22,120 nt of DNA from JBLHIK01 sp047614005 (GTDB lineage Bacteria; Patescibacteriota; Minisyncoccia; Phycocordibacterales; UBA1006), in assembly GCA_047614005.1 (NCBI GenBank), contig JBLHIK010000011.1:1-22120 (forward strand). Direction: 5' to 3'. This document shows positions 7,622 to 12,322 of the stretch, piece by piece (the first letter of the stretch is position 1; every line of letters starts with the position of its first letter). The position numbers and the translations under genes are program-made. Under the pieces are notes generated by a model, which saw only the letters and a program-made list of their open reading frames with translations, was not told the origin of the DNA and searched no databases.

Positions 7622-8665
7622 TTATCCAGTATACGGGATAAGTATTTTTGTTATAAATCCTGATTGATTTGTCCAAATTTGAATATAGTTATATTTGCTA
7701 TAAGGTTGACCTGGTCCTTGTGAATAAAGCACATCAGGAAGTATTCCTGTGTCAGAATTTTTGAGAGAACCTTGTCTTGCGTCTAAGACTTCTACATCAG
7801 AAGATATTTTATATGTTCGTAGTTTTGGGTTGGTGTTTGTAACAGTTGTTCCATCTGATGGATCGTTTGTTCTTGTGGTAGTTATAATATCTACTTGTGC
7901 TGTTTCATTTCCTGATTGATTTTCAAGTTTGATCAAGTAAGCCGATCTATCATTATATACATCTTTGCTTATATTCGAGTCGTTCTGCATAGATGTTTCC
8001 ATTCCATTAATATATATAGTCGCAGAGTCTACAGTAGAGAACTGTGTCGCTGTCAGAGTAATAACTTCTTTTACCCATACTTTATGACATTCATTTGTAT
8101 ATTCTGGAGCTGCATCGTTGAGAGAGATATATGCGTTTCTGTTTTCGATAAGAATATTTTCTATTGAAAGTCCTTTATTGTAAGTAAAGTTTGATACTTG
8201 TTCATCGAGTCCATTTTTTTGTGGATCAAAGTTAAACATTAATTCAAGAGTGTCTCGAAGTGGTGTGTCCCCTTTAATTATTGGAGCATTGTGTTTAATA
8301 AGTTTTCCGCTTTCTAGACAAGATGTACCTTGAGACATATTTCCATGAGCATATACTCCTGTAAGATATATATCTACGCTTTGTTGGATATCATTTTCAG
8401 GTTGTGATTGATTTGAATTATCCGAAGTAGATGTATCACTACCTGTCTCATCAACAGAAACATCAGCGATATTTGTATCCACTTCAACATCAGCGATATT
8501 TGTATCACGTTCAGCATCTAGTCGAATACTACTATCTAGTAGTAATTCTGCATTATCTTTCTTTTGATTTGAGATAGTAACACCTGTTACTACACCTCCT
8601 GCTACAATAATACCTATAATTATAGCTACTGTTAAAGCAAAGCCATTTTGTTTATTATTTCTCAT
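7622..8665 (-). CDS. Surface-anchored GerMN-domain protein
   Basis: This 347-residue protein has a short basic N-terminus and one membrane helix (MRNNKQNG, then FALTVAIIIGIIVAGGVVTG). The G8-F9 junction resembles a prepilin site, but the +5 Glu is missing, so anchoring by an uncleaved helix is equally likely. A Ser/Asp/Asn-rich linker (about 40-95) includes a perfect tandem of DTNIADV at 9-residue spacing. Residues about 97-225 look like a GerMN domain: GDTPLRDTLELMF, then GLSIENILIENRNAYISLND, then VKEVITLTATQFSTVDSATIYING. GerMN domains occur in spore germination and cell-surface proteins and probably bind envelope components. The C-terminal ~110 residues were not recognised. It is single-gene, with its own promoter and terminator. 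Confidence 0.72.
   Translation of the reverse strand: MRNNKQNGFALTVAIIIGIIVAGGVVTGVTISNQKKDNAELLLDSSIRLDAERDTNIADVEVDTNIADVSVDETGSDTSTSDNSNQSQPENDIQQSVDIYLTGVYAHGNMSQGTSCLESGKLIKHNAPIIKGDTPLRDTLELMFNFDPQKNGLDEQVSNFTYNKGLSIENILIENRNAYISLNDAAPEYTNECHKVWVKEVITLTATQFSTVDSATIYINGMETSMQNDSNISKDVYNDRSAYLIKLENQSGNETAQVDIITTTRTNDPSDGTTVTNTNPKLRTYKISSDVEVLDARQGSLKNSDTGILPDVLYSQGPGQPYSKYNYIQIWTNQSGFITKILIPYTG
8461..8506. repeat. 27-bp in-frame tandem duplication
   Basis: The 19-mer CATCAGCGATATTTGTATC occurs at 8461-8479 and 8488-8506, a period of 27 bp or nine codons. It duplicates DTNIADVxV in the linker of the GerMN protein. Near-identity at DNA level suggests recent slippage or unequal exchange, a spot where linker length could vary. 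Confidence 0.85.
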
Positions 8666-8673
8666 ATTTGTTC

Positions 8674-8685
8674 ATTAATATTAAT
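8674..8685. promoter_or_regulatory. Perfect 12-bp palindrome near the GerMN gene start
   Basis: ATTAATATTAAT lies between the -10 box (8692-8700) and the ATG at 8665, around the predicted transcription start. It could be an operator or only AT-rich symmetry. Confidence 0.3.
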
Positions 8686-8691
8686 GACTTT

Positions 8692-8700
8692 ATTATATCA
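8692..8700 (-). promoter_or_regulatory. Extended -10 promoter (TGATATAAT) of the GerMN gene
   Basis: TGATATAAT is present on the minus strand 26 nt upstream of the ATG. The predicted leader is about 20 nt, one of the longer ones in this window. The leader has no Shine-Dalgarno. Confidence 0.55.
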
Positions 8701-8710
8701 TATTTATGTT

Positions 8711-8726
8711 AAAAAAAAAGGGGGGG
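8711..8726. repeat. Adjoining A9 and G7 homopolymer runs
   Basis: Nine A (8711-8719) run straight into seven G (8720-8726), followed by CTTTTTG. This is the only long G-run in an otherwise AT-rich window. It borders the repeat-rich, gene-free region 8700-9230. Confidence 0.8.
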
Positions 8727-8753
8727 CTTTTTGTTTTTTTATGAGTTTGATTT

Positions 8754-8795
8754 TTTTGCGCATAGAACTCGGCTTGGAGTCCTTATTTTTATAAA
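8754..8795. repeat. 42-bp repeat R42, copy a
   Basis: This matches 9046-9087 in direct orientation with 39 of 42 bases identical, the three differences all being transitions. The core on the minus strand is a hairpin, GGACTC/GAGTCC in copy b, with a G-U wobble in copy a. It ends in GTGCGC/ATGCGC, like a tRNA T-arm plus acceptor end. The two copies bracket element copy 1. Confidence 0.8.
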
Positions 8796-8803
8796 CATGT
8801 GGA

Positions 8804-8996
8804 GACGGGACTCGGACACTCTCATAGATATTTATTTCGTCTTTCAGACTCATAAATATCTCATTCCATTGTCCTCCACTCGCGCCTTCCGACTTCACTG
8901 CGTTCCGTCGGGCTTCGCAGGCGCTCGGTTTAACCTAGCTCTTAATGACTGCAAGGAATATAAGAATGGAAATACTCTTGTGGTGCGAGTCCTGTC
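8804..8996 (+). repeat. Structured tRNA-associated element, copy 1
   Basis: This 193-bp non-coding element can fold as follows on the plus strand. The closing stem is GACGGGACTCG (8804-8814) with CGAGTCCTGTC (8986-8996). P1 is GGACA (8814-8818) with TGTCC (8870-8874). P2 is AGATATTTAT (8826-8835) with ATAAATATCT (8852-8861). P3 is GTCT/AGAC (8839-8842/8846-8849). P4 is GCGCCT (8882-8887) with AGGCGC (8919-8924), enclosing CCGAC/GTCGG. A 67-nt segment (8925-8991) follows that is identical in copy 2. The right end imitates the 3' end of tRNA-Asp (GTCTGGTGC), which lies about 230 bp away on the minus strand. Function unknown: structured RNA or miniature mobile element. Confidence 0.75.
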
Positions 8997-9063
8997 TGGT
9001 GCAAAAATATAAAAGCCCCAATGCTATCGCATTGAGACTTAAATATTTTGCGCACAGGACTCG
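8986..9063. other. Long foldback joining element copy 1 to R42 copy b
   Basis: CGAGTCCTGT (8986-8995) is perfectly complementary to ACAGGACTCG (9054-9063). The interior continues pairing imperfectly through GTGC/GCGC and AAAATAT/ATATTTT to CAATGC-TATC-GCATTG (9019-9034). Total arms are near 37 nt. The same layout (tRNA-like end, A/T-rich terminator-like hairpin, antisense tRNA-like end) is seen directly after the real tRNAs. Confidence 0.65.
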
Positions 9064-9087
9064 GCTCGGAGTCCTTATTTTTATAAA
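9046..9087. repeat. 42-bp repeat R42, copy b
   Basis: Second copy of R42 (see 8754-8795). It contains the perfect hairpin GGACTC-GGCTCG-GAGTCC (9057-9074). The stretch 9088-9149 between it and the antisense tRNA tail holds only short hairpins such as GGCTCATAGCC and no credible gene. Confidence 0.8.
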
Positions 9088-9149
9088 TAAAAATATAGGC
9101 TCATAGCCTTGGCTCACTTATGTTCGCAAGCTCACACAACGCTCCGCCT

Positions 9150-9195
9150 TTCGAGCCCCGTCGAGAATGAAGCAGTTCATTCTCTTCTGGTACGC
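9150..9195 (+). repeat. Inverted copy of the tRNA-Asp 3' end, split by a hairpin
   Basis: TTCGAGCCCCGTC (9150-9162) and TCTGGTACGC (9186-9195) together reproduce the T-loop-to-acceptor end of tRNA-Asp, which lies on the opposite strand at 9231-9304. A perfect 9-bp hairpin insert (GAGAATGAA/TTCATTCTC, 9163-9184) separates them. The two substitutions relative to the tRNA both leave G-U pairs if the tRNA precursor read through and folded back. Confidence 0.65.
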
Positions 9196-9230
9196 AAAAA
9201 GAAAAAACCCTTTCGGGTTTTCTTTTTTTG
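9194..9230 (-). terminator. Terminator of tRNA-Asp
   Basis: AAAAAGAAAAAACCC and GGGTTTTCTTTTTTT form a stem around TTTC (loop 9211-9214), immediately after the tRNA-Asp 3' end on the minus strand. It is A/U-rich with three closing G-C pairs. Any U-run falls within the stem. Confidence 0.75.
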
Positions 9231-9304
9231 CGCACCAGACGGGACTCGAACCCGCAACCTCCCGCGTGACAGGCGGGTGCTCTAACCAGTTGAGCTACCA
9301 GTGC
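9231..9304 (-). tRNA. tRNA-Asp (anticodon GTC)
   Basis: A complete cloverleaf reads from 9304 down. The acceptor GCACTGG pairs with CTGGTGC (two wobbles). The D-arm GCTC/GAGC carries the GGTTA loop. The anticodon stem CCCGC/GCGGG encloses CTGTCAC, giving anticodon GTC. The T-arm GCGGG-TTCGAGT-CCCGT follows. Discriminator base 73 is G, as expected for Asp identity. CCA is not encoded (CAA follows). Confidence 0.96.
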
Positions 9305-9317
9305 GTATATGTGTGAT

Positions 9318-9345
9318 ATTCTATTCTAAATTTAAACATAGTCAA
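9318..9345 (-). promoter_or_regulatory. Promoter of tRNA-Asp
   Basis: The minus strand carries TTGACT (9345-9340), a 16-nt spacer and TAGAAT (9323-9318), ending 13 nt before the tRNA. This is a sigma70-type promoter with both boxes, unlike the protein-gene promoters here that rely on an extended -10. Confidence 0.6.
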
Positions 9346-9382
9346 GCGTTGGTATGTTTATTTTTTTCTTCTTTTGTCACAT

Positions 9383-9569
9383 GAGACTCGGGCACTCTCA
9401 TGGATATTTATTTTGTCTTATGGACTCATAAATATCTCATTCCATTGCCCTTCACTCGCACTTACAGATTTTCTTGCAGAAAATCTGGCTTCGCAAGTGC
9501 TCGGTTTAACCTAGCTCTTAATGACTGCAAGGAATATAAGAATGGAAATACTCTTGTGGTGCGAGTCTC
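9383..9569 (+). repeat. Structured tRNA-associated element, copy 2
   Basis: This 187-bp element is homologous to 8804-8996 in the same orientation. The closing stem is GAGACTCG (9383-9390) with CGAGTCTC (9562-9569). P1 is GGGCA (9390-9394) with TGCCC (9446-9450). P2 is GGATATTTAT (9402-9411) with ATAAATATCT (9428-9437). P3 is GTCT/GGAC (9415-9418/9422-9425). P4 is GCACTT (9458-9463) with AAGTGC (9495-9500), enclosing AGATTTTC/GAAAATCT. Positions 9501-9567 are identical to 8925-8991. Differences from copy 1 in the closing stem, P1 and P4 are compensatory. The right end resembles the end of the neighbouring CAT tRNA (CGAGTCTCTCC). Open frames inside are not conserved with copy 3, so coding is unlikely. 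Confidence 0.75.
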
Positions 9570-9578
9570 TCCCTCTCT

Positions 9579-9624
9579 AAAAAATATATAGCCCATATGC
9601 GTTGCATATGTTCTATTATTTTTT
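9579..9624 (-). terminator. Terminator-like hairpin after the CAT tRNA
   Basis: CATATGC/GCATATG (9594-9600/9604-9610) is flanked by pairing A/T arms (AAAAAATATATAG and CTATTATTTTTT). It stands directly beyond the 3' end of the minus-strand tRNA, before the end of element copy 2. Confidence 0.65.
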
Positions 9625-9625
9625 G

Positions 9626-9699
9626 TGTCGAAGGAGAGACTCGAACTCTCGACCTCAGCGTTATGAGTGCTGCGCTCTAACCACCTGAGCTACCCCGAC
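9626..9699 (-). tRNA. tRNA with CAT anticodon (elongator Met or Ile2)
   Basis: The acceptor GTCGGGG pairs with CTTCGAC, two wobbles included. The D-arm is GCTC...GAGC, the anticodon loop CTCATAA, and the T-arm GAGAG-TTCGAGT-CTCTC. Discriminator is A and no CCA is encoded. The anticodon stem is CAGCA/CGCTG, so the pair next to the loop (31-39) is an A-C mismatch. Elongator Met and lysidine-modified Ile2 cannot be told apart from what is visible. The initiator is the separate gene at 9791. Confidence 0.93.
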
Positions 9700-9750
9700 A
9701 AATTAAATAACATAAAAAGAATATCATGCTAAGCGCTATCTTTCAAGCAC

Positions 9751-9780
9751 TTGCACATAATGTTTTTATATGTTTATATA
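9751..9780 (+). promoter_or_regulatory. Possible promoter of tRNA-fMet
   Basis: TTGCAC (9751-9756), an 18-nt spacer and TATATA (9775-9780), ending 10 nt before the tRNA. The 91-nt gap between the two divergent tRNAs must hold promoters for both. The leftward one may be TTGAAA with TATTCT on the minus strand. Confidence 0.45.
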
Positions 9781-9790
9781 AGAAGCACAT

Positions 9791-9861
9791 CGCGGAGTAG
9801 AGAAATGGTATCTCGGGAGGCTCATAACCTCCAGAAGCAGGTTCGATTCCTGTCTCCGCAA
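9791..9861 (+). tRNA. Initiator tRNA-fMet (CAT)
   Basis: The acceptor CGCGGAG pairs with CTCCGCA except for the C1-A72 mismatch that marks bacterial initiator tRNAs and permits formylation. The D-stem is GAGA/TCTC, the anticodon loop CTCATAA, and the T-arm GCAGG-TTCGATT-CCTGT. The anticodon stem is GGAGG/CCTCC, so pairs 30-40 and 31-39 are G-C but 29-41 is A-U rather than the canonical third G-C. CCA is not encoded. Confidence 0.95.
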
Positions 9862-9866
9862 CAAGC

Positions 9867-9892
9867 AAAAAATCCCGCAAGGGATTTTTTTT
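9867..9892 (+). terminator. Terminator of tRNA-fMet
   Basis: AAAAAATCCC-GCAA-GGGATTTTTT plus TT: a 10-bp stem, GNRA-type tetraloop and U-run starting 6 nt after the tRNA. Confidence 0.85.
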
Positions 9893-9917
9893 ATGTAAAT
9901 AGATATTACAATAGTGA

Positions 9918-9923
9918 TATACT
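9918..9923 (+). promoter_or_regulatory. -10 box (TATACT) of the thermonuclease gene
   Basis: TATACT ends 6 nt before the ATG at 9930, the spacing expected for transcription starting at the AUG. No ribosome binding site is present. Confidence 0.5.
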
Positions 9924-9929
9924 TTAGAT

Positions 9930-10817
9930 ATGAATAAACGATTCAAAATAATATCTCTTGGGCTTTTAGCATTTCTTCTTCTCTTTATATTAGGAAGTGG
10001 ACCTCTGGCAGTAGAAGAAAAAAAAGAGAGTGTCTTCCAGTCCGAGATTCTTTCAGATATATCCAATATAGAAACAGAACAAGAGAATGATACAGAGCAT
10101 ACTTCAAGAAAATTAGAACCACAAGAAGATAAAGAAATAAAAGACGAACAAGAAAAGCAGGTAGACCAAGAAGAAAAAGTAATAGAAAAATTTCTCGTAG
10201 ATAAAGTAGTCGACGGAGATACTATAATAATTCTTAAAAATAATGAAAAAGTAACCATACGTTTCATAGGTATCAATACTCCAGAGTCAGTGCATCCGAG
10301 AAAAGGCGTAGAATGTTATGGAAAAGAGGCGAGTCTATATCTGCGCGAGAAACTCACGGGATCATGGGTGTCTCTCGAGTACGACGAATCTCAAGGTATT
10401 CTCGATAAATACAATAGAACTTTGGCATATGTGCGACTAGGAGATGAAAATATCAACAAGACGCTCATTAGTCTTGGTTATGCCCATGAATACACATACA
10501 AAACGCCATATATTTATCAATCTGAATTTAAAACAGAAGAAGAAAAAGCACAGAGAGAGGGAAGAGGTCTATGGGCATCAGATACTTGTAATGGAAAACT
10601 CTCATCAAGTGAGAGTCCATCATCCGAAACCCCAAAAAAAGAAAATAATGCAAATATTCTATGGCATGTGAGTTCGCATTATTCATCAAAGTATTATTAT
10701 TGCCCTGAAAGCGATGGCTGGCGAACTCTCTCTGAAGCATACCTTCGAGACTATTCTACTGAATCAGCGCTCAAAAAAGATTTCCCGTCTCATATACTTC
10801 ACTGGTCATGCGAATAA
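9930..10817 (+). CDS. Membrane-anchored staphylococcal-nuclease-like thermonuclease
   Basis: This 295-residue protein has an N-terminal membrane helix or signal (about 7-25, no lipobox Cys), a highly charged Glu/Lys/Gln linker (about 29-85), and an SNase domain (about 86-220). VVDGDTI carries metal-ligand aspartates (D95, D97). RFIGINTPES carries R111 and E119, matching catalytic R35 and E43 of the S. aureus enzyme. YNRTLAYV carries R163, matching R87. Position 116 is Asn where S. aureus has Asp40. A separate C-terminal module (about 240-295) with SSKYYYCPESDGW and a final Cys looks like a small substrate- or metal-binding domain I do not recognise. It probably degrades extracellular DNA/RNA at the cell surface, possibly for nucleotide scavenging. 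Confidence 0.88.
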   Translation: MNKRFKIISLGLLAFLLLFILGSGPLAVEEKKESVFQSEILSDISNIETEQENDTEHTSRKLEPQEDKEIKDEQEKQVDQEEKVIEKFLVDKVVDGDTIIILKNNEKVTIRFIGINTPESVHPRKGVECYGKEASLYLREKLTGSWVSLEYDESQGILDKYNRTLAYVRLGDENINKTLISLGYAHEYTYKTPYIYQSEFKTEEEKAQREGRGLWASDTCNGKLSSSESPSSETPKKENNANILWHVSSHYSSKYYYCPESDGWRTLSEAYLRDYSTESALKKDFPSHILHWSCE

Positions 10818-10823
10818 AAAAAA

Positions 10824-10847
10824 GAACCCTTATTTAAATAAGGGTTC
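10824..10847. terminator. Perfect 24-bp palindrome acting as terminator
   Basis: GAACCCTTATTT and AAATAAGGGTTC are exact reverse complements with no spacer. On the minus strand it is followed by eight T, so it fits an intrinsic terminator for the leftward gene, whose TAA (10832-10830) lies inside the palindrome. On the plus strand it follows the thermonuclease stop by 6 nt and may block read-through, but no U-run follows. Confidence 0.75.
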
Positions 10848-11225
10848 CAGATAGTATTCATCATCTTTTGAAAAAATAAGGAATTGTACTTCCAATAGAG
10901 TGAGAAATTGAAAGTTATGTTTTTTAAAAACAATATATACTTGATCTTCCCTAATAGAGGTCTCTACTCCACATCCTTCAATACCGCACCAGGTTTTAAT
11001 AATATATCTTCCGTCTTCGTGTTTTTTAAAATATCTGAACATATGGGGAGTAAGCCCTCTGTGCTTTTCATATGTCTGTAAAGTATTTTGATACCAGTGA
11101 TACTCTTTCTTTGTATTTCCATATACAGCAAAATTTGTGTATTGGTCTGGTAAGTTATTCTCGAAACATGTTTTGCAAAACATTGTGCGAGTATAAAAAT
11201 CTGTAAGTTGTATTTCAAAATCCAT
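10830..11225 (-). CDS. Hypothetical protein with paired cysteines
   Basis: This 131-residue protein is not recognised. It has no signal peptide or membrane segment and is rich in aromatic residues. Cysteine pairs FCKTCFEN (near residue 17) and WCGIEGCGVET (near residue 80) suggest a small zinc-binding fold. It has its own promoter at 11253-11281 and a terminator overlapping its stop, which supports a real, single-gene transcription unit. Confidence 0.65.
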   Translation of the reverse strand: MDFEIQLTDFYTRTMFCKTCFENNLPDQYTNFAVYGNTKKEYHWYQNTLQTYEKHRGLTPHMFRYFKKHEDGRYIIKTWCGIEGCGVETSIREDQVYIVFKKHNFQFLTLLEVQFLIFSKDDEYYLEPLFK

Positions 11226-11252
11226 AGTATGTCATTTTAAAGGTTCTTCTTT

Positions 11253-11281
11253 TTTATACTCCCATATCTTGTTTGTGTCAA
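11253..11281 (-). promoter_or_regulatory. Promoter of the leftward 131-aa gene
   Basis: The minus strand carries a consensus TTGACA (11281-11276), a 17-nt spacer and TATAAA (11258-11253), 27 nt upstream of the ATG. An AGAAGAA stretch follows in the leader. It is one of the few near-consensus two-box promoters in the window. Confidence 0.65.
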
Positions 11282-11291
11282 GTAAAAATTC

Positions 11292-11319
11292 TTGACAACT
11301 ATATATAGTTTTCTATAAT
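11292..11319 (+). promoter_or_regulatory. Divergent rightward promoter upstream of uppP
   Basis: TTGACA (11292-11297), a 16-nt spacer and TATAAT (11314-11319). Its -35 and the -35 of the leftward promoter are halves of an inverted repeat, TGTCAAG/CTTGACA, 8 nt apart (11276-11297). Transcription would start near 11326 and give uppP a leader of about 70 nt, in addition to the leaderless start at 11397. Confidence 0.5.
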
Positions 11320-11381
11320 ATTATATAAGTCGACAATAATATAGTCTTTTTTTTATAAACAATTTTTCTTAAAAGGTACTA

Positions 11382-11390
11382 TGCTATAAT
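11382..11390 (+). promoter_or_regulatory. Extended -10 promoter (TGCTATAAT) of uppP
   Basis: TGCTATAAT ends exactly 6 nt before the uppP ATG, so initiation is expected on the AUG itself. Confidence 0.6.
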
Positions 11391-11396
11391 CTCACT

Positions 11397-12191
11397 ATGT
11401 TAGAAGCTATTGTACTTGGAGCTATACAAGGAGTATTCGAGTGGCTGCCCGTATCATCGGAGGCAATGCTTGTTCTCGCTCAAATACATCTTTTTGGAGG
11501 GCAAAATGCGTCAGAACTGATAGCACATGCTCTCTCTCTACATATAGGAACGCTCTTTGCTGGACTAGTGTATTTTCGCAAAGACATAGCTCTCTTATGG
11601 AAAAAGGTCATGAGTGACTATCGTCAACATTCTATAGGGCACGTCCTCTCTCATGGTTTTTCTGGGTTTATTATTACAACCACTTTTATTACTCTTGTTC
11701 TTGGAGGGAGTATATATCTCTTGCTTCAACGATATGGAGGGATTTTTCAAGGAGAGCATATCACTTTTGCTGTGGGTATCTTCCTTTTGATAACTGCTTT
11801 CTTTCTTCATCAGAGAAAGAAGGGTGGCATAAGAGAAAATCAAAACCTCCACAAGAAAGATTCTCTCATTGTAGGACTAGGTCAGGCATGCGCTCTTCTT
11901 CCTGGAATATCTCGTTCAGGTACGACAGTAGCTCTTCTGTTGTGGAGAAAATTTTCCGCACACGAAGCTCTGCGTATTAGTTTTATTATGGGGCTTCCTG
12001 TGGTGTTTCTAGGAGGGATTATCCTACTCTCTTCATCTACTTTTTCTCTTAATTTTCTCGTGAGTATCGTTTCTGCTTTTGTCTTTGGTCTTGCTACTAT
12101 TCATCTTCTTTTGAAAGTTGCAGAAAAAATAAACTTTACATATTTTGTATTTGGGTTTGGTGTTCTTACCGTTCTTGCATCATTTATATAA
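11397..12191 (+). CDS. uppP: Undecaprenyl-diphosphatase (UppP/BacA family)
   Basis: This 264-residue polytopic membrane protein dephosphorylates undecaprenyl diphosphate to recycle the lipid carrier of cell-wall synthesis; the family also confers bacitracin tolerance. Motif 1 reads IQGVFEWLPVSSEAMLVL and motif 2 reads LPGISRSGTTVALLLW, with R173 in place. Compared with E. coli UppP (E17, E21, H30, R174), E21 is kept (E15) but E17 is Gln and H30 is Met (M24). Several hydrophobic helices follow through the C-terminus. The family call is firm; the altered motif 1 leaves substrate and mechanism less certain. Confidence 0.88.
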   Translation: MLEAIVLGAIQGVFEWLPVSSEAMLVLAQIHLFGGQNASELIAHALSLHIGTLFAGLVYFRKDIALLWKKVMSDYRQHSIGHVLSHGFSGFIITTTFITLVLGGSIYLLLQRYGGIFQGEHITFAVGIFLLITAFFLHQRKKGGIRENQNLHKKDSLIVGLGQACALLPGISRSGTTVALLLWRKFSAHEALRISFIMGLPVVFLGGIILLSSSTFSLNFLVSIVSAFVFGLATIHLLLKVAEKINFTYFVFGFGVLTVLASFI

Positions 12192-12217
12192 TGAGATACA
12201 GTATATCGTAGCAACAT

Positions 12218-12290
12218 GCCGTTGTAGCTCAGTTGGTAGAGCGTCGCCATGGTAAGGCGGAGGTCTCGGGTTCGATCCCCGACGACGGCT
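12218..12290 (+). tRNA. tRNA-Thr (anticodon GGT)
   Basis: The acceptor GCCGTTG pairs with CGACGGC. D-arm GCTC/GAGC, anticodon stem TCGCC/GGCGG with loop ATGGTAA (anticodon GGT), and T-arm TCGGG-TTCGATC-CCCGA. Base 73 is T and CCA is not encoded. It lies 26 nt after uppP and 32 nt before prfB with no terminator in between, so it may be co-transcribed with one of them. Confidence 0.95.
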
Positions 12291-12307
12291 CATAGAAATT
12301 CATGTGA

Positions 12308-12313
12308 TACAAT
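12308..12313 (+). promoter_or_regulatory. -10 box (TACAAT) of prfB
   Basis: TGATACAAT (12305-12313 with its TG) ends 9 nt before the prfB ATG, the same box and spacing as pyrH. The predicted leader is about 3 nt. Confidence 0.45.
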
Positions 12314-12322
12314 ACACACAAT

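Noticed and set aside
7916..8167. 83-aa plus-strand frame inside the GerMN gene
   Set aside because: It lies fully within a leftward gene with domain, promoter and terminator support.
8731..9012. Open frames of 93 aa (8731-9012) and 63 aa (9400-9591) that share a C-terminal stretch
   Set aside because: The similarity follows from the repeated DNA. Copy 3 does not keep the frame, the starts differ, and changes between copies preserve stems rather than codons.
8804..9569. tmRNA or other known tRNA-like RNA
   Set aside because: The tRNA-like end is present, but there is no 5' acceptor half of tmRNA type and no Ala-rich tag frame ending in the usual LAA. The two ends pair with each other instead.
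8700..9600. CRISPR array
   Set aside because: Repeats are few, long, of unequal spacing and structured around tRNA ends. No short regular repeat-spacer pattern and no cas genes are present.
10528..10740. 70-aa minus-strand frame inside the thermonuclease gene
   Set aside because: It is a shadow frame opposite a gene with intact catalytic motifs.
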